Below are positions 51,493 through 61,010 of a stretch of DNA of 64,000 nt, one piece after another. The notes below the pieces were generated by a model, which saw nothing but the letters and a program-made list of their open reading frames with translations, made no database searches and was not told the origin of the DNA. The translations under genes and the position numbers were made by a program. Position 1 is the first letter of the stretch. Each line of letters starts with the position of its first letter. Origin of the DNA: Clostridium guangxiense (lineage in GTDB: Bacteria > Bacillota > Clostridia > Clostridiales > Clostridiaceae); assembly GCF_021043395.1 (NCBI RefSeq), contig NZ_JAJNKE010000014.1, forward strand, positions 22,029-86,028, in the 5' to 3' direction.

Positions 51493-52671
51493 GTGATAGA
51501 TAAAAATGAAATAAAGTTTTCAACTAAATGTATTCACGTTGGCAATGATATAGATAAAGAAACAGGAGCTATAAGAAGACCAATTACTATGGCGAATAGT
51601 TATAAGCTTCCTTATGATGCATCAACTCTTAATTGGAGTGATCCAAATAATGTGATTTATACAAGGACGACATCGGCAAATCAATTATATCTTCAAGAAA
51701 GATTGGCTGCGCTTGAGGGGGCAGAAGATTGTGTTGTATTAGCTAGTGGGGTTGCAGCTTTAGCTGGAGTGTTTTTTACATTTTTAGATAAAGATTCTCA
51801 TGTTATATGCTCAAATGTTTCCTACATTGCAGTGTATAGACTATTAAATGAATATTTTCCAAAGAAATATGGCATAGAAGCAACTCTTGTAGATACTTCT
51901 AATTTAAATGAAATAAAAAGGGCAATTAGGCCAAACACTAAATTAATTCATATTGAAACTCCAGGAAATCCAACAACTAGAGTAAGTGATATTGAGGAAA
52001 TAGCTAAAATATCAAAGAGCATAGGTGCACTTCTTTCTGTGGATAGTACTTTCGCATCTCCATTCTTACAGCATCCACTTTCACTTGGGGCGGATCTTGT
52101 AGTACACAGTCTTACAAAATATATAAATGGACATGGTGATGCTATGGGTGGAGCTGTTATTGGGAGAAAGGAACTTATAGACAAGATAAAAGCTGAGGCA
52201 ATGGTAAATGTAGGGGGAGCAATAAGCCCATTTAATGCATGGCTAATTATGAGGGGAGTTGTAACTTTACCACTTCGTATGAAACAGCATAGTGAAAGTG
52301 CACTTAAGATTGCACAATTTCTTGAAAGCTATCCAGCTGTAAAATTTGTTGCATATCCTGGGCTTAAAAGTCATCCTCAACATGAAATTGCCAAGAAGCA
52401 GATGAGCATGTATTCAGGAGTACTTTCTTTTGGGCTTAAAGCGGATGTTGAAACGCATAATAAGTTTGTAAATTCACTTAAGCTTGTTATATCAGCCGTT
52501 TCACTTGGGCATGATGAAAGTTTAATTGTTTATACAGGACCAAATGATGAAAGAAATCATTTTTATCCTGAAGAATTTAAAAATGGCCATCTTAGATTTA
52601 GTGTTGGATTAGAGGATGCAGATGATATAATTAATGATTTAAAACAAGCTTTTAAGAAATGTGGATTATAG
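51493..52671 (+). CDS. Cys/Met metabolism PLP-dependent enzyme (cystathionine gamma-synthase/lyase type)
   Basis: The roughly 392-residue protein is a third member of the family in the window. It has YTRTTSANQLYLQERLAALEGA-like substrate region (YTRTTSANQLYLQERLAALE), the PLP lysine in HSLTKYINGHGDAMGG and the ending RFSVGLEDADDII. Whether it is a cystathionine gamma-synthase, a cystathionine beta-lyase or a methionine gamma-lyase cannot be told by eye. The frame opens at GTG 51451 within the heptamer arm of element C; the likely start is GTG 51493 after ggagagtgggg. Transcription must pass through, or start in, element C. Confidence 0.85.
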   Translation: MIDKNEIKFSTKCIHVGNDIDKETGAIRRPITMANSYKLPYDASTLNWSDPNNVIYTRTTSANQLYLQERLAALEGAEDCVVLASGVAALAGVFFTFLDKDSHVICSNVSYIAVYRLLNEYFPKKYGIEATLVDTSNLNEIKRAIRPNTKLIHIETPGNPTTRVSDIEEIAKISKSIGALLSVDSTFASPFLQHPLSLGADLVVHSLTKYINGHGDAMGGAVIGRKELIDKIKAEAMVNVGGAISPFNAWLIMRGVVTLPLRMKQHSESALKIAQFLESYPAVKFVAYPGLKSHPQHEIAKKQMSMYSGVLSFGLKADVETHNKFVNSLKLVISAVSLGHDESLIVYTGPNDERNHFYPEEFKNGHLRFSVGLEDADDIINDLKQAFKKCGL

Positions 52672-52699
52672 TATATTAGAAAATGAGCTGACTAGAAAA

Positions 52700-52750
52700 A
52701 CTTAGAGGCTGCAAATAAACTGATTTTATTTGCAGCCTCTAAGTTTTTTT
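52700..52750 (+). terminator. Terminator after the third PLP enzyme
   Basis: A strong stem, cttagaggctgcaaataaa (52701-52719) with tttatttgcagcctctaag (52725-52743), is followed by seven T. A similar gactagaaa prefix occurs before the terminator at 31563. Confidence 0.88.
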
Positions 52751-52782
52751 ATATTAAATTTTACAGTAGGAGAAATTTTAGC

Positions 52783-53496
52783 ATGACTTTAAAGTATATT
52801 TGGTTCGATCTTGGATATACACTTGTTTATTCAAAACGTGAAAAAATATTTCAAGATATTCTTGTAAGTATGAATAAGCATATAGATATTAATAAAATAA
52901 AAATGGCCTATCATCTAACAGATAAGTTCTTTATGAGAGAGCATAAAGGATTATTATGTAAAAGTAAAGAAGAGTTTATGCCTTATTATTTAAAAAAACT
53001 GCTTGAAGTTTTAAATATAAAAGTTGATAGGAATGTTTTATTACTTGAAATAAATAAAAGAGAACAGAAGTATCAAAAAATTTGGTATACATATGATAGT
53101 GCTGTCAGTATACTTACAACTTTAAAACAAAATTCAATAAGATCGGGAATTATTTCTAATTGGGATAATACATCAAGAAAGGTATTGTGCCAGAATAATT
53201 TAGATGATTTACTTGATGAAATTGTAATATCAAGTGAAGTTGGATATTCAAAGCCGCAAAAAGAGATATTTGATTTTGCACTTAAAAGGGCAAATGTAGA
53301 GCCTGATGAATGTTTATTTGTTGGAGACAATTATTATGATGATATTGTAGGAAGCAGCAAAGTAAATATGAAGTCGTTACTTATAAATCCTTATGGCAAA
53401 GTTGGAATTGAGGAATTAAATTACGCTTATATTATATCTAATATATCTGAACTGCCCAAATTTATAGAGCGAAATTATAACTTGAAATTATTTTAG
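52783..53496 (+). CDS. HAD-superfamily hydrolase, atypical motif I
   Basis: The 237-residue protein has the HAD fold with a cap after motif I. Motif I reads FDLGYTLV: the nucleophilic Asp is present but the usual second Asp (Asp+2, the general acid of phosphatases) is Gly. Motif II Ser (ISN), the motif III Lys (GYSKPQKEIF) and motif IV (GDNYYDDIVG) are intact. It may be a weak phosphatase, a dehalogenase-like enzyme or a binding protein. The ATG follows taggagaaat. The oligopeptide operon starts 12 bases after the stop, so they may be co-transcribed. Confidence 0.82.
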   Translation: MTLKYIWFDLGYTLVYSKREKIFQDILVSMNKHIDINKIKMAYHLTDKFFMREHKGLLCKSKEEFMPYYLKKLLEVLNIKVDRNVLLLEINKREQKYQKIWYTYDSAVSILTTLKQNSIRSGIISNWDNTSRKVLCQNNLDDLLDEIVISSEVGYSKPQKEIFDFALKRANVEPDECLFVGDNYYDDIVGSSKVNMKSLLINPYGKVGIEELNYAYIISNISELPKFIERNYNLKLF

Positions 53497-53508
53497 GGAG
53501 TGATATCA

Positions 53509-55062
53509 ATGAGAAGAAATAGAAAACTATTTTTAATGATTATTGCCGCAATTGTTATGATAAATATAATTACTCTTGTAGGCTGCGGTAAAGAAGTAAA
53601 TACGAGTAAAACTAGTAATACAAAGGAAGGAAAAGCCAATGGAAATATTAAAGAAGGAGGTTCAATTGTATTAACAACAAGTGAACCAGATTTCCTTGAT
53701 CCTGATTTAGCTACTGCAGCGGATACTAGATCAATTTTATTCAATGTATTTGAAGGACTTGTAAAGCCAGATGAAAATGGAAATTTAATAGACGCGGTGG
53801 CAAGTAGTCATGAAATATCAAAAGACGGTTTGAAATATACGTTTAAATTAAGAAAAGGTATAAGGTTTCATAATAATAAGCCTGTGACTGTCCAGGATGT
53901 AAAATATTCATTGGATAGAGCTGCTGGAAAAGATACAGGTAAGCCTTTAAAAACTGAATTGGTAAATATTAAATCTGTTGATATTAAGGATTCTTCTACA
54001 ATAGAAGTTAATTTGACGGCTCCAGACACGGATTTTTTACCATATTTAACTGTTGCAATTATTCCTAAAGGCTATAAGAATCAAAACTCAAAGCCTATTG
54101 GAACAGGACCATTTAAACTTGTAGAATATGATAAACAGCAAAAAATAGAACTTGCTAAGAATAAGGATTATTGGCAAAAAGGCTTGCCTCATTTAGATAA
54201 GGTTACTTACAAAATTGAGGATGCAAATGCATTATTTTTGGGACTTAAAGCTGGGAACATAGATTCTGGATTCATAACAAAGGAACAAGCTGATCAACTT
54301 AAAACTAGCTATAATACTTTAATTGGAAGTGCCAACTTGCTGCAATTACTTGCTTTAAATAATTCAAAAAAACCATTTAATGATGTGAGGGTAAGACAAG
54401 CATTGTATTATGCCATAGACACTAAAAGCATAATAGACACAGTTGCAGATGGCGTTGGAAAGCGAGCTGGAACAAATTTTTTATCTAGCTTTAAAAAATA
54501 TTATAAAGCTGGATTAGAAAAAACATATACTCAGAATATTAATAAAGCTAAAAAGTTACTGGCAGAAGCCGGATATCCAAATGGATTTGAAACCACAATT
54601 ACTGTACCATCTGTTTATCAATTTCATGTTGATACTGCACAGATAATTGTAGAACAGTTAAAAGCTATTAATGTAAAAGCTTCAATAAAGAAGGTTGAAT
54701 GGGGAGAATGGTTAGAAAAGACATATAAGGGAAGACAATATGATTCAACAGTTGTAAGTTTGGATGCAGCTTATCTATCTCCAAGAGCACTTTTAGGAAG
54801 ATATGTTTCTACTGATGCAAGTAACTTTTTGAATTATAAAAATAATAACTATGATGAATTGTATAGAAAGGCCGTTAATGAAATTGATGATAATAAAAAA
54901 GTAGAAGATTATAAAGAACTACAAGAGATTCTTAATCAAGATGCAGCATCAATATATATACAGGATCAACAAAAGGTAGTTGTTTTAAAGAAAGGATTAG
55001 CTGGATATAAATTTTATCCAACCTATGTTCAGGATTTAGCTTCTATGTATTACACAAATTAA
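53509..55062 (+). CDS. Oligopeptide/dipeptide ABC transporter substrate-binding lipoprotein
   Basis: The roughly 517-residue lipoprotein has a signal peptide with lipobox LVGC (Cys26) and an SBP_bac_5 domain: LTTSEPDFLDPDLATAADT, then KFTLRKGIRFHNNKPVT-like (KLRKGIRFHNNKPVTVQDVK) and RQALYYAIDTKSI. It should bind short peptides (or nickel complexes) for uptake. A GTG at 53500 overlaps the ribosome binding site gggagtg, so I start at ATG 53509. It is the first gene of the opp-type operon. Confidence 0.92.
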   Translation: MRRNRKLFLMIIAAIVMINIITLVGCGKEVNTSKTSNTKEGKANGNIKEGGSIVLTTSEPDFLDPDLATAADTRSILFNVFEGLVKPDENGNLIDAVASSHEISKDGLKYTFKLRKGIRFHNNKPVTVQDVKYSLDRAAGKDTGKPLKTELVNIKSVDIKDSSTIEVNLTAPDTDFLPYLTVAIIPKGYKNQNSKPIGTGPFKLVEYDKQQKIELAKNKDYWQKGLPHLDKVTYKIEDANALFLGLKAGNIDSGFITKEQADQLKTSYNTLIGSANLLQLLALNNSKKPFNDVRVRQALYYAIDTKSIIDTVADGVGKRAGTNFLSSFKKYYKAGLEKTYTQNINKAKKLLAEAGYPNGFETTITVPSVYQFHVDTAQIIVEQLKAINVKASIKKVEWGEWLEKTYKGRQYDSTVVSLDAAYLSPRALLGRYVSTDASNFLNYKNNNYDELYRKAVNEIDDNKKVEDYKELQEILNQDAASIYIQDQQKVVVLKKGLAGYKFYPTYVQDLASMYYTN

Positions 55063-55077
55063 AAGAAGGTGAGGTCA

Positions 55078-56019
55078 ATGAAGTACGTTTTAAGAAAGGG
55101 CATTGCACTTATTGTTACATTGATATTTGTATCAGCATTTACTTTTGCAGCATTTAACGTGATACCAGGCGATCCAGCTTTAGTAATGCTTGGAACAAAT
55201 GCTTCACCTGAAAGAGTTGAAGCCTTAAGAAAAGAACTTGGACTAAATGAAAGTTTAACTAAGAGGTATGTAACCTGGGTGGCAAATTTTATAAGGGGTG
55301 ATTTCGGAAAGTCTATAAGATTTTCTGAGCCAGTTAAGGATTTGGTTTCAAAAAGGATTCCAGTGACAGTATCACTGGCTATTCTATCTTTATTTATAAT
55401 ATTTATAATAGCCATTCCTTTGAGTATTTTTGCTGCAAGTAAAGAGGGATCTATAATAGATACAATAATAAATATAATATGCCAAATAAATATAGGTATA
55501 CCATCTTTTTTTCTAGGGGTAATAATAATTTTAATATTTGGTATAGTTCTTAAAGTGTTTTCTCCAGGAGCTTATGTTGATTATAATAAAGACTTTATTG
55601 GATTTTTGAAGTATTTAATTGCACCAGCTGTAACCATAGCACTTCCTAATATTGCTGTAGTAGTAAAATTTTTGAGGGCAGCTGTAATAAAGGAAAAAAG
55701 AAAGGATTATGTTAGAACAGCATATAGCAAGGGGAATAAGGAAAACACTGTTTTATATGTGCATGTACTAAAAAATGCATTGATAACTGTTATAACCTTA
55801 ATGGGTATGATTATTGCAGGAATTTTAGGTGGAAGTATAATAGTTGAACAGATATTTTCTTTGCCGGGCATAGGAAACCTTTTAATTACAGCTATTTCTA
55901 CTAGAGATTTTCCATTAACTCAGACGTTGGTGCTGTATCTTGCCTTTATTGTTGTAGTCATTAATTTTCTTGTAGATGTTTTGTATCAAGTAATTGATCC
56001 TAGGATAAGAGTAAGATAA
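55078..56019 (+). CDS. Oligopeptide/dipeptide ABC permease, first subunit (OppB/DppB type)
   Basis: The 313-residue protein has about six membrane helices and the OppB-type start YVLRKGIALIVTLIFVSAFTF with NVIPGDPALVMLG, and the EAA loop YVRTAYSKG. It forms the membrane channel with the next gene. The frame opens at GTG 55069; the ATG at 55078 has agaaggtgagg. It follows the binding protein after 15 bases. Confidence 0.93.
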   Translation: MKYVLRKGIALIVTLIFVSAFTFAAFNVIPGDPALVMLGTNASPERVEALRKELGLNESLTKRYVTWVANFIRGDFGKSIRFSEPVKDLVSKRIPVTVSLAILSLFIIFIIAIPLSIFAASKEGSIIDTIINIICQINIGIPSFFLGVIIILIFGIVLKVFSPGAYVDYNKDFIGFLKYLIAPAVTIALPNIAVVVKFLRAAVIKEKRKDYVRTAYSKGNKENTVLYVHVLKNALITVITLMGMIIAGILGGSIIVEQIFSLPGIGNLLITAISTRDFPLTQTLVLYLAFIVVVINFLVDVLYQVIDPRIRVR

Positions 56020-56042
56020 ATTCATCGTTTTTGGAGGATATA

Positions 56043-56843
56043 ATGAAAAAATATCATAATTGGAATTTAATTGTAGGTTTAATTTTGATAGGAATTGTAA
56101 TTTTTATGATGGTTTTGGGGATTTTTTATACTCCATATAATCCTAATAAAATGAATATTGTAAGCAAATATCAGCATCCAAGTTTAAAGCATATTTTTGG
56201 AACAGATAATTTTGGAAGGGATATATTGAGCCGCATTATGGCAGGCACGAAAATTACTTTTTTTATAGCTGTTAGTACAATTGCTTGTGGGGTGCTTATT
56301 GGAGTTACTTTAGGAACAGTTGCTGGGTATTTTGGGGGCTGGATTGATGAAATTATTATGAGAATTAATGATGCCTTAACTGCATTTCCTGGTATATTGC
56401 TAGCTTTGGTTTTAGTTACAGTTTTGGGACAAGGAAAATATCAAATTATTTTAGCTTTAGCTATAATTTTTGTACCAAGTTATTCGCGTATTACTAGAAG
56501 TGAATTTTTGCAAATCAAGGAAATGGAGTTTGTAAAAAGTGCTAAGGTTTTTGGTGCCAGTCATCTTAGAATAATGTTTGTGCATATTTTACCTAATGCA
56601 TATCCAGCTTTATTGTCGGCTGTAACCATAGGTCTCTCTAATGCAATACTTTCTGAGGCAGGACTTAGCTTTTTAGGGTTTGGGGTTCAGCCGCCTGACC
56701 CTAGTTTAGGCAGAATGCTTTCAGAGGGGCAAACGTATTTGTTTAATGCACCTTGGTGTGCTGTGGCACCTGGAATAGTGATAGTAATAACAGTTGTTGG
56801 ATTTAATTTTATTGCAGAAGGCTTGAGAAAAATATTTGGATGA
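56043..56843 (+). CDS. Oligopeptide/dipeptide ABC permease, second subunit (OppC/DppC type)
   Basis: The 266-residue protein has six membrane helices, the OppC-type GTDNFGRDILSRIMAGTKIT-like segment (FGTDNFGRDILSRIMAGTKI), the EAA loop FVKSAKVFGASHLRIMFVH and GVQPPDPSLGRMLSEG. The ATG at 56043 follows ttggaggatat. A short family D palindrome lies between it and the first ATPase gene. Confidence 0.93.
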   Translation: MKKYHNWNLIVGLILIGIVIFMMVLGIFYTPYNPNKMNIVSKYQHPSLKHIFGTDNFGRDILSRIMAGTKITFFIAVSTIACGVLIGVTLGTVAGYFGGWIDEIIMRINDALTAFPGILLALVLVTVLGQGKYQIILALAIIFVPSYSRITRSEFLQIKEMEFVKSAKVFGASHLRIMFVHILPNAYPALLSAVTIGLSNAILSEAGLSFLGFGVQPPDPSLGRMLSEGQTYLFNAPWCAVAPGIVIVITVVGFNFIAEGLRKIFG

Positions 56844-56846
56844 TTA

Positions 56847-56889
56847 AAGTGAAATCAAGGTGAAACTTAATAGTTGAACTAATTTCACT
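56847..56889. repeat. Palindromic element, family D, copy 3 (centre missing)
   Basis: aaagtgaaat (from 56847) pairs with atttcacta, with tcaaggtgaaacttaa on the left and tagttgaacta on the right. It matches the arms of copies 1 and 2 without their gtaccaaaat centre. It sits inside the opp operon, between the permease and ATPase genes. Confidence 0.7.
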
Positions 56890-56907
56890 ATATGAGGGGG
56901 AATTAAT

Positions 56908-57897
56908 ATGCCAGAAACTTTGCTTAGTGTAAAAGAGCTTTCTATTAATGTGAAAAATGGAAATGAAAGAAATACTGCTGTTAGTGGAGTTTCTTTTGAT
57001 ATAGAAAACGGAGAAATATTAGGAATTGTAGGCGAATCTGGATGCGGAAAAAGCCTTACAGCTCTAGGAATTGCGGGGCTTTTACCAAAGGGTGCAGCTG
57101 TTAGCAATGGAAGTATAGTTTTTGATGGAAGGGAACTTAAAAATATTAGTCAAGATGAATTCAGAAAAATACAAGGGAAAGATATTACTATGATATTTCA
57201 AGAACCAATGACTTCGCTAAATCCACTCATGACTGTAGGAAAGCAGGTGGCAGAGGGATTAAAAATTCATTATAAGCTGACGGATAGAGAAATTAAGGAA
57301 AGGGTTTTGAAAGTTTTAAATGAAGTAGGCTTAGATAGAGTGGAGGAACTTTATAATAGTTATCCTCATCAGTTATCTGGAGGAATGAGGCAAAGAGTAA
57401 TGATTGCTATGGCTGTGATTTGTAGACCTAAACTGATAATAGCAGATGAGCCAACTACAGCACTTGATGTTACAACACAGGCGAAGATACTGAAGCTTTT
57501 AAAAGATATAAACATGCAATATAAGACATCTATTTTGTTTATATCACATGATTTAGGTGTTATCAGTAAGCTGTGCAATAGAGTGGCAGTAATGTATGCA
57601 GGAAGTTTTGTTGAAGAGGGAAGTACAGAAAGTATATTTTACAACCCAATACATCAGTATACAAGAGGTCTTATTGAGTCTATTCCAATCAGAAAAAATA
57701 AAGGTAAAAGGCTTGTAAGCATTCCTGGAAAAGTTCCATCTATTAAGGAAAGAAAATGTGGATGCAGCTTTGCACCTAGATGTCAAAAAGCAGAACAAAA
57801 ATGTTTTTATAAGAAGCCTAAAAGTATTATTTTTGAGTCCACTCATAGGGTATGCTGTAATTTGGCAGTAGGGGAAGGTGAGGAATGTGTCATATGA
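56908..57897 (+). CDS. Oligopeptide/dipeptide ABC ATPase, first subunit (OppD/DppD type)
   Basis: The 329-residue ATPase has Walker A GESGCGKS, signature QLSGGMRQRVMIAMAV, Walker B LIIADEPTTALD and the C-terminal OppD-type zinc/iron-sulfur segment with cysteines CGCSFAPRCQKAEQKC. The ATG follows tatgagggggaat. It overlaps the frame of the second ATPase gene. Confidence 0.93.
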   Translation: MPETLLSVKELSINVKNGNERNTAVSGVSFDIENGEILGIVGESGCGKSLTALGIAGLLPKGAAVSNGSIVFDGRELKNISQDEFRKIQGKDITMIFQEPMTSLNPLMTVGKQVAEGLKIHYKLTDREIKERVLKVLNEVGLDRVEELYNSYPHQLSGGMRQRVMIAMAVICRPKLIIADEPTTALDVTTQAKILKLLKDINMQYKTSILFISHDLGVISKLCNRVAVMYAGSFVEEGSTESIFYNPIHQYTRGLIESIPIRKNKGKRLVSIPGKVPSIKERKCGCSFAPRCQKAEQKCFYKKPKSIIFESTHRVCCNLAVGEGEECVI

Positions 57898-58861
57898 TTT
57901 TGTGTTGGAACTGAAAAATTTGAAAAGCACTTACTATAACAGTAATTGTAATATTTTTGGCAAAGGGAAAGCTGTAAAAGTTCTTAAAGCTGTTAATTTT
58001 AATGTTAAGAAAGGTGAGATATTTGGAATTGTAGGTGAAAGCGGATGTGGAAAATCTACTCTTGCAAGGTCAATCGTTAAATTGAATGATAATGTTGAAG
58101 GTGACATTTTAATTGAAGGCCAAGATATAAAGCATATTAAAAATATAAGCGAAAAAGTGCAAATTGTTTTTCAAGATCCATTAAGTTCATTAAATCCTAA
58201 AAGAACTATAGGTTGGATTCTAGAAGAACCTTTAAAGATTCACAGGAAAGGCAATAAAAAAGAACGAATTAAGAGAGTAAATGAAATTCTAGAGCTTGTA
58301 GGTCTTGACAGCAGTTATAGAGAAAGATATCCACATGAACTTAGTGGGGGACAAAGGCAGAGAATAAGTATAGGAAGTGCTATTATATTAAATCCCAAAT
58401 TTGTAGTACTCGATGAACCTGTTTCGGCACTAGATGTTTCTGTTCAAGCTCAAATTTTAAATTTAATGATGGATTTGCATCATAAGCTAAATTTATCGTT
58501 TTTATTTATTTCTCACAATCTAAATGTTGTATATTATATGTGTGACAGAGTAGCTGTAATGTATCTTGGGGAGATTGTTGAACTTGCATCAGCAGAAGAA
58601 ATATATAATGATCCAAAGCATCCATATACAAAAGCTCTTCTTAATTCTGTGGTGGAAATTAGTACAGCTAACAATAGAGATGAAGTTATAATAAAAGGTG
58701 ATTTAAATGACTCTTTAAATATTAGTGCTGGCTGCAAATGCTATGCAAGGTGTAGTGGTGCTAAAAAAATTTGCAAAACAGTTTCGCCTGAAATTAAAAA
58801 TATTAACACCAAAGATGGATCTGAACATTTAGTACGGTGTCATTTATATAATTTTAATTAG
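57887..58861 (+). CDS. Oligopeptide/dipeptide ABC ATPase, second subunit (OppF/DppF type)
   Basis: The product of about 324 residues has Walker A GESGCGKSTLARSI, signature ELSGGQRQRISIGSAI, Walker B FVVLDEPVSALD and a Cys-rich end CKCYARCSGAKKIC. The frame opens at GTG 57878; GTG 57887 has aggtgagg just upstream, and the start is uncertain by a few codons. Either way it overlaps the preceding ATPase by about 11 bases. It completes the five-subunit transporter. Confidence 0.92.
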   Translation: MSYDFVLELKNLKSTYYNSNCNIFGKGKAVKVLKAVNFNVKKGEIFGIVGESGCGKSTLARSIVKLNDNVEGDILIEGQDIKHIKNISEKVQIVFQDPLSSLNPKRTIGWILEEPLKIHRKGNKKERIKRVNEILELVGLDSSYRERYPHELSGGQRQRISIGSAIILNPKFVVLDEPVSALDVSVQAQILNLMMDLHHKLNLSFLFISHNLNVVYYMCDRVAVMYLGEIVELASAEEIYNDPKHPYTKALLNSVVEISTANNRDEVIIKGDLNDSLNISAGCKCYARCSGAKKICKTVSPEIKNINTKDGSEHLVRCHLYNFN

Positions 58862-58914
58862 CTGATTTGCTTTAAAATTATATAGTTAAAATTATATTAT
58901 GGAGATGTAAAACT

Positions 58915-59748
58915 ATGTCTGTTTATGAAGTCGAAAAAATACAAGATAATTTATATTCAATTAAAGAGGATATAACAAATAATAAATTTCCTATAATAAT
59001 TTATTTAGTGATTGGAAAAGAAAAGGCAGCTTTAATTGATACTGGTATAGGGTCAGGTAATTTGAGTAAGGTAGTAAGATCAATTACTAAAAAGCAAGTT
59101 ATAGTACTGCATACTCACGGACACTTAGATCATGTTGGTGCAGATGCATTATTTTCTGAACTTTATTTAAATTGTAGAGAATATTATCTAGCTAGCAATG
59201 GTGGTGATTTTCAAGCTCTTACAAATGAAAGATTAAATTTTATTAAATTAAATTTAAAAGATAAAACAGAAATGTATGAAAATATTAAAAGTCATATTGT
59301 GAAAAGTGAAAAGACTTATTACAACAATATAAGTGATGGTGATACTATAGATTTAGGCGAAACAAAATTAGAAGCGGTAAGTACACCGGGACATACTCCT
59401 GGTTCTATATCTTATGTAAATAATAAAGATCATTATGCTTTTACAGGAGATGGAATTGCTGATATACATTGGTTTGATGGTAAAGAATCAATAAAAGTAG
59501 AAGATTTTTTAAATACATTAAATCATTTTGAGAATAAAGCTAAAAGGGTAAAAAAGATTTATGCAGCTCATGTTCCTAAGGCATTTGATTTAGAGCTTGT
59601 TCATGATTTGCAAACAGCTGCTAGAGCAATAATAAATGGTGCTGATGATGAAATTGAAAACGCTGACTATGAGTTTTTAAAGCATGGAAATTTATATGCT
59701 CACAGATATGGACAGGCAACTATATACTATGATAAAGAAAACATTTAG
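58915..59748 (+). CDS. MBL-fold metal-dependent hydrolase, second type
   Basis: The 277-residue metallo-beta-lactamase-fold protein has the full dinuclear motif HTHGHLDHVGA (about 63-73), the later TPGHTPGS histidine, the bridging Asp in FTGDGIAD and a final AAHVPKAF histidine. It resembles glyoxalase II-like and quorum-quenching hydrolases; the substrate is unknown. The ATG follows tggagatgt, 54 bases after the opp ATPase gene, so it may be read from the opp operon, possibly acting on something imported. Confidence 0.85.
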   Translation: MSVYEVEKIQDNLYSIKEDITNNKFPIIIYLVIGKEKAALIDTGIGSGNLSKVVRSITKKQVIVLHTHGHLDHVGADALFSELYLNCREYYLASNGGDFQALTNERLNFIKLNLKDKTEMYENIKSHIVKSEKTYYNNISDGDTIDLGETKLEAVSTPGHTPGSISYVNNKDHYAFTGDGIADIHWFDGKESIKVEDFLNTLNHFENKAKRVKKIYAAHVPKAFDLELVHDLQTAARAIINGADDEIENADYEFLKHGNLYAHRYGQATIYYDKENI

Positions 59749-59805
59749 CTTTAACAGCTTTTGTTAAAAAATGCATGTACGGTAATATGCTAAAATTGTA
59801 ATATC

Positions 59806-59834
59806 TTGACGCAATGAAATATAAGATTTATAAT
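59806..59834 (+). promoter_or_regulatory. Sigma-A promoter of the sugar-sensing module
   Basis: TTGACG (59806-59811) and TATAAT (59829-59834) are 17 bases apart. About 175 bases of untranslated leader follow before the next gene, with no recognised structure. Confidence 0.7.
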
Positions 59835-60015
59835 GAATTATTATACAAATATTATTTCCATAATGATAATTAATTATATAAGATGGTAATCATTACTAAT
59901 AAATGTAGTACAACTATGAGTATTTATACACTTTTAATGAAGAATTAATGTCGTTTGAGGCAAGATATCAAAAATAATTATTTAGGTTATATTAGGAAAA
60001 GGGCGAGATGTATTA

Positions 60016-60993
60016 ATGAATAAAAACTATAAAAAAATAGTAATATTCATATTGTTAATTTTTACTGCTATTTTTATTTTAATTAACTTGAAAGTATTAA
60101 AAAAAAGTAATAGGGATTACTCTACAAGGCAAATAGAAAATAGAAAAAAATTTGGAGCTACTTATATGACAACTAATAATAGGTTTTATGAAATAATTAA
60201 CGATGAGATACGTTCAGTTGTAGAGAGCAATGGAGATATATTAGTAACAAGGGATGCAGCTTTAGATAAGGACAAGCAAATGCAGCAGATTTATGAATTT
60301 ATTAAATTAAAAGTTAATGCTATTTTTATAAATCCTGTGGATTGGAAACAAGTAAAGCCAGCGTTGGTAGCCGCTAAAAATGCGGGGATACCTGTTATTG
60401 TTGTTGATACACCTGTTTATGATAATAAGCTTGTTGCGTGTACGGTAATATCGGATAATTATGATGCTGGAGTTCAATGTGCAAAATATCTTATGAAATT
60501 AAAGCCAAAAGCTAATATTATGTTAATTGAACACTCGGAAGCAAAATCTGGTATTGATAGAATCAAAGGATTTGTAGATGCTATCGGTGCTAATAAACAA
60601 TATAAAATAGTTGCTGCTGGAGATAGTGAAGGACAACTGGATAAGGCTATGCCTTTAGTGGATAATTTGATTAAAAAGCATCCAAATATAGATGCAATTA
60701 TGGCATTAAATGATCCAAGTGCTCTTGGTGCACTAGCAGCACTTAAAGAAAATGGGCTATTAGGTAAGGTTATGGTATTTGGAGTAGATGGTTCACCTGA
60801 AGCTAAGACCATGATTCATGATGGATGTATGACTGCTACTTCTGCTCAGTTTCCTAATAAAATTGGCAATATAGCTGCTAAGAAAGCTTATGACATTTTA
60901 AAAGGAAAAAGGCTAAAAAAGGATGTAATTGTTCCGATAACTTTAATATCAAGAGAAAATGTTCTACAGTATGAAATAAGTGGATGGAAGTAA
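60016..60993 (+). CDS. Membrane-anchored sugar-binding protein (RbsB-like sensor)
   Basis: The 325-residue protein has an N-terminal membrane helix (about 8-28) with no lipobox, and a periplasmic-binding-protein type 1 domain: FGATYMTTNNRFYEIINDE, AAKNAGIPVIVVDTPV, DAIMALNDPSALGALAAL, VFGVDGSPEA. The anchor and the histidine-kinase/regulator genes that follow suggest a sensor that presents bound sugar to the kinase, as in XylFII-LytS pairs of clostridia, rather than a transporter subunit. The ATG follows aaaagggcgag. The ligand is unknown. Confidence 0.85.
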   Translation: MNKNYKKIVIFILLIFTAIFILINLKVLKKSNRDYSTRQIENRKKFGATYMTTNNRFYEIINDEIRSVVESNGDILVTRDAALDKDKQMQQIYEFIKLKVNAIFINPVDWKQVKPALVAAKNAGIPVIVVDTPVYDNKLVACTVISDNYDAGVQCAKYLMKLKPKANIMLIEHSEAKSGIDRIKGFVDAIGANKQYKIVAAGDSEGQLDKAMPLVDNLIKKHPNIDAIMALNDPSALGALAALKENGLLGKVMVFGVDGSPEAKTMIHDGCMTATSAQFPNKIGNIAAKKAYDILKGKRLKKDVIVPITLISRENVLQYEISGWK

Positions 60994-61010
60994 TGGATGG
61001 AAGATGAATT

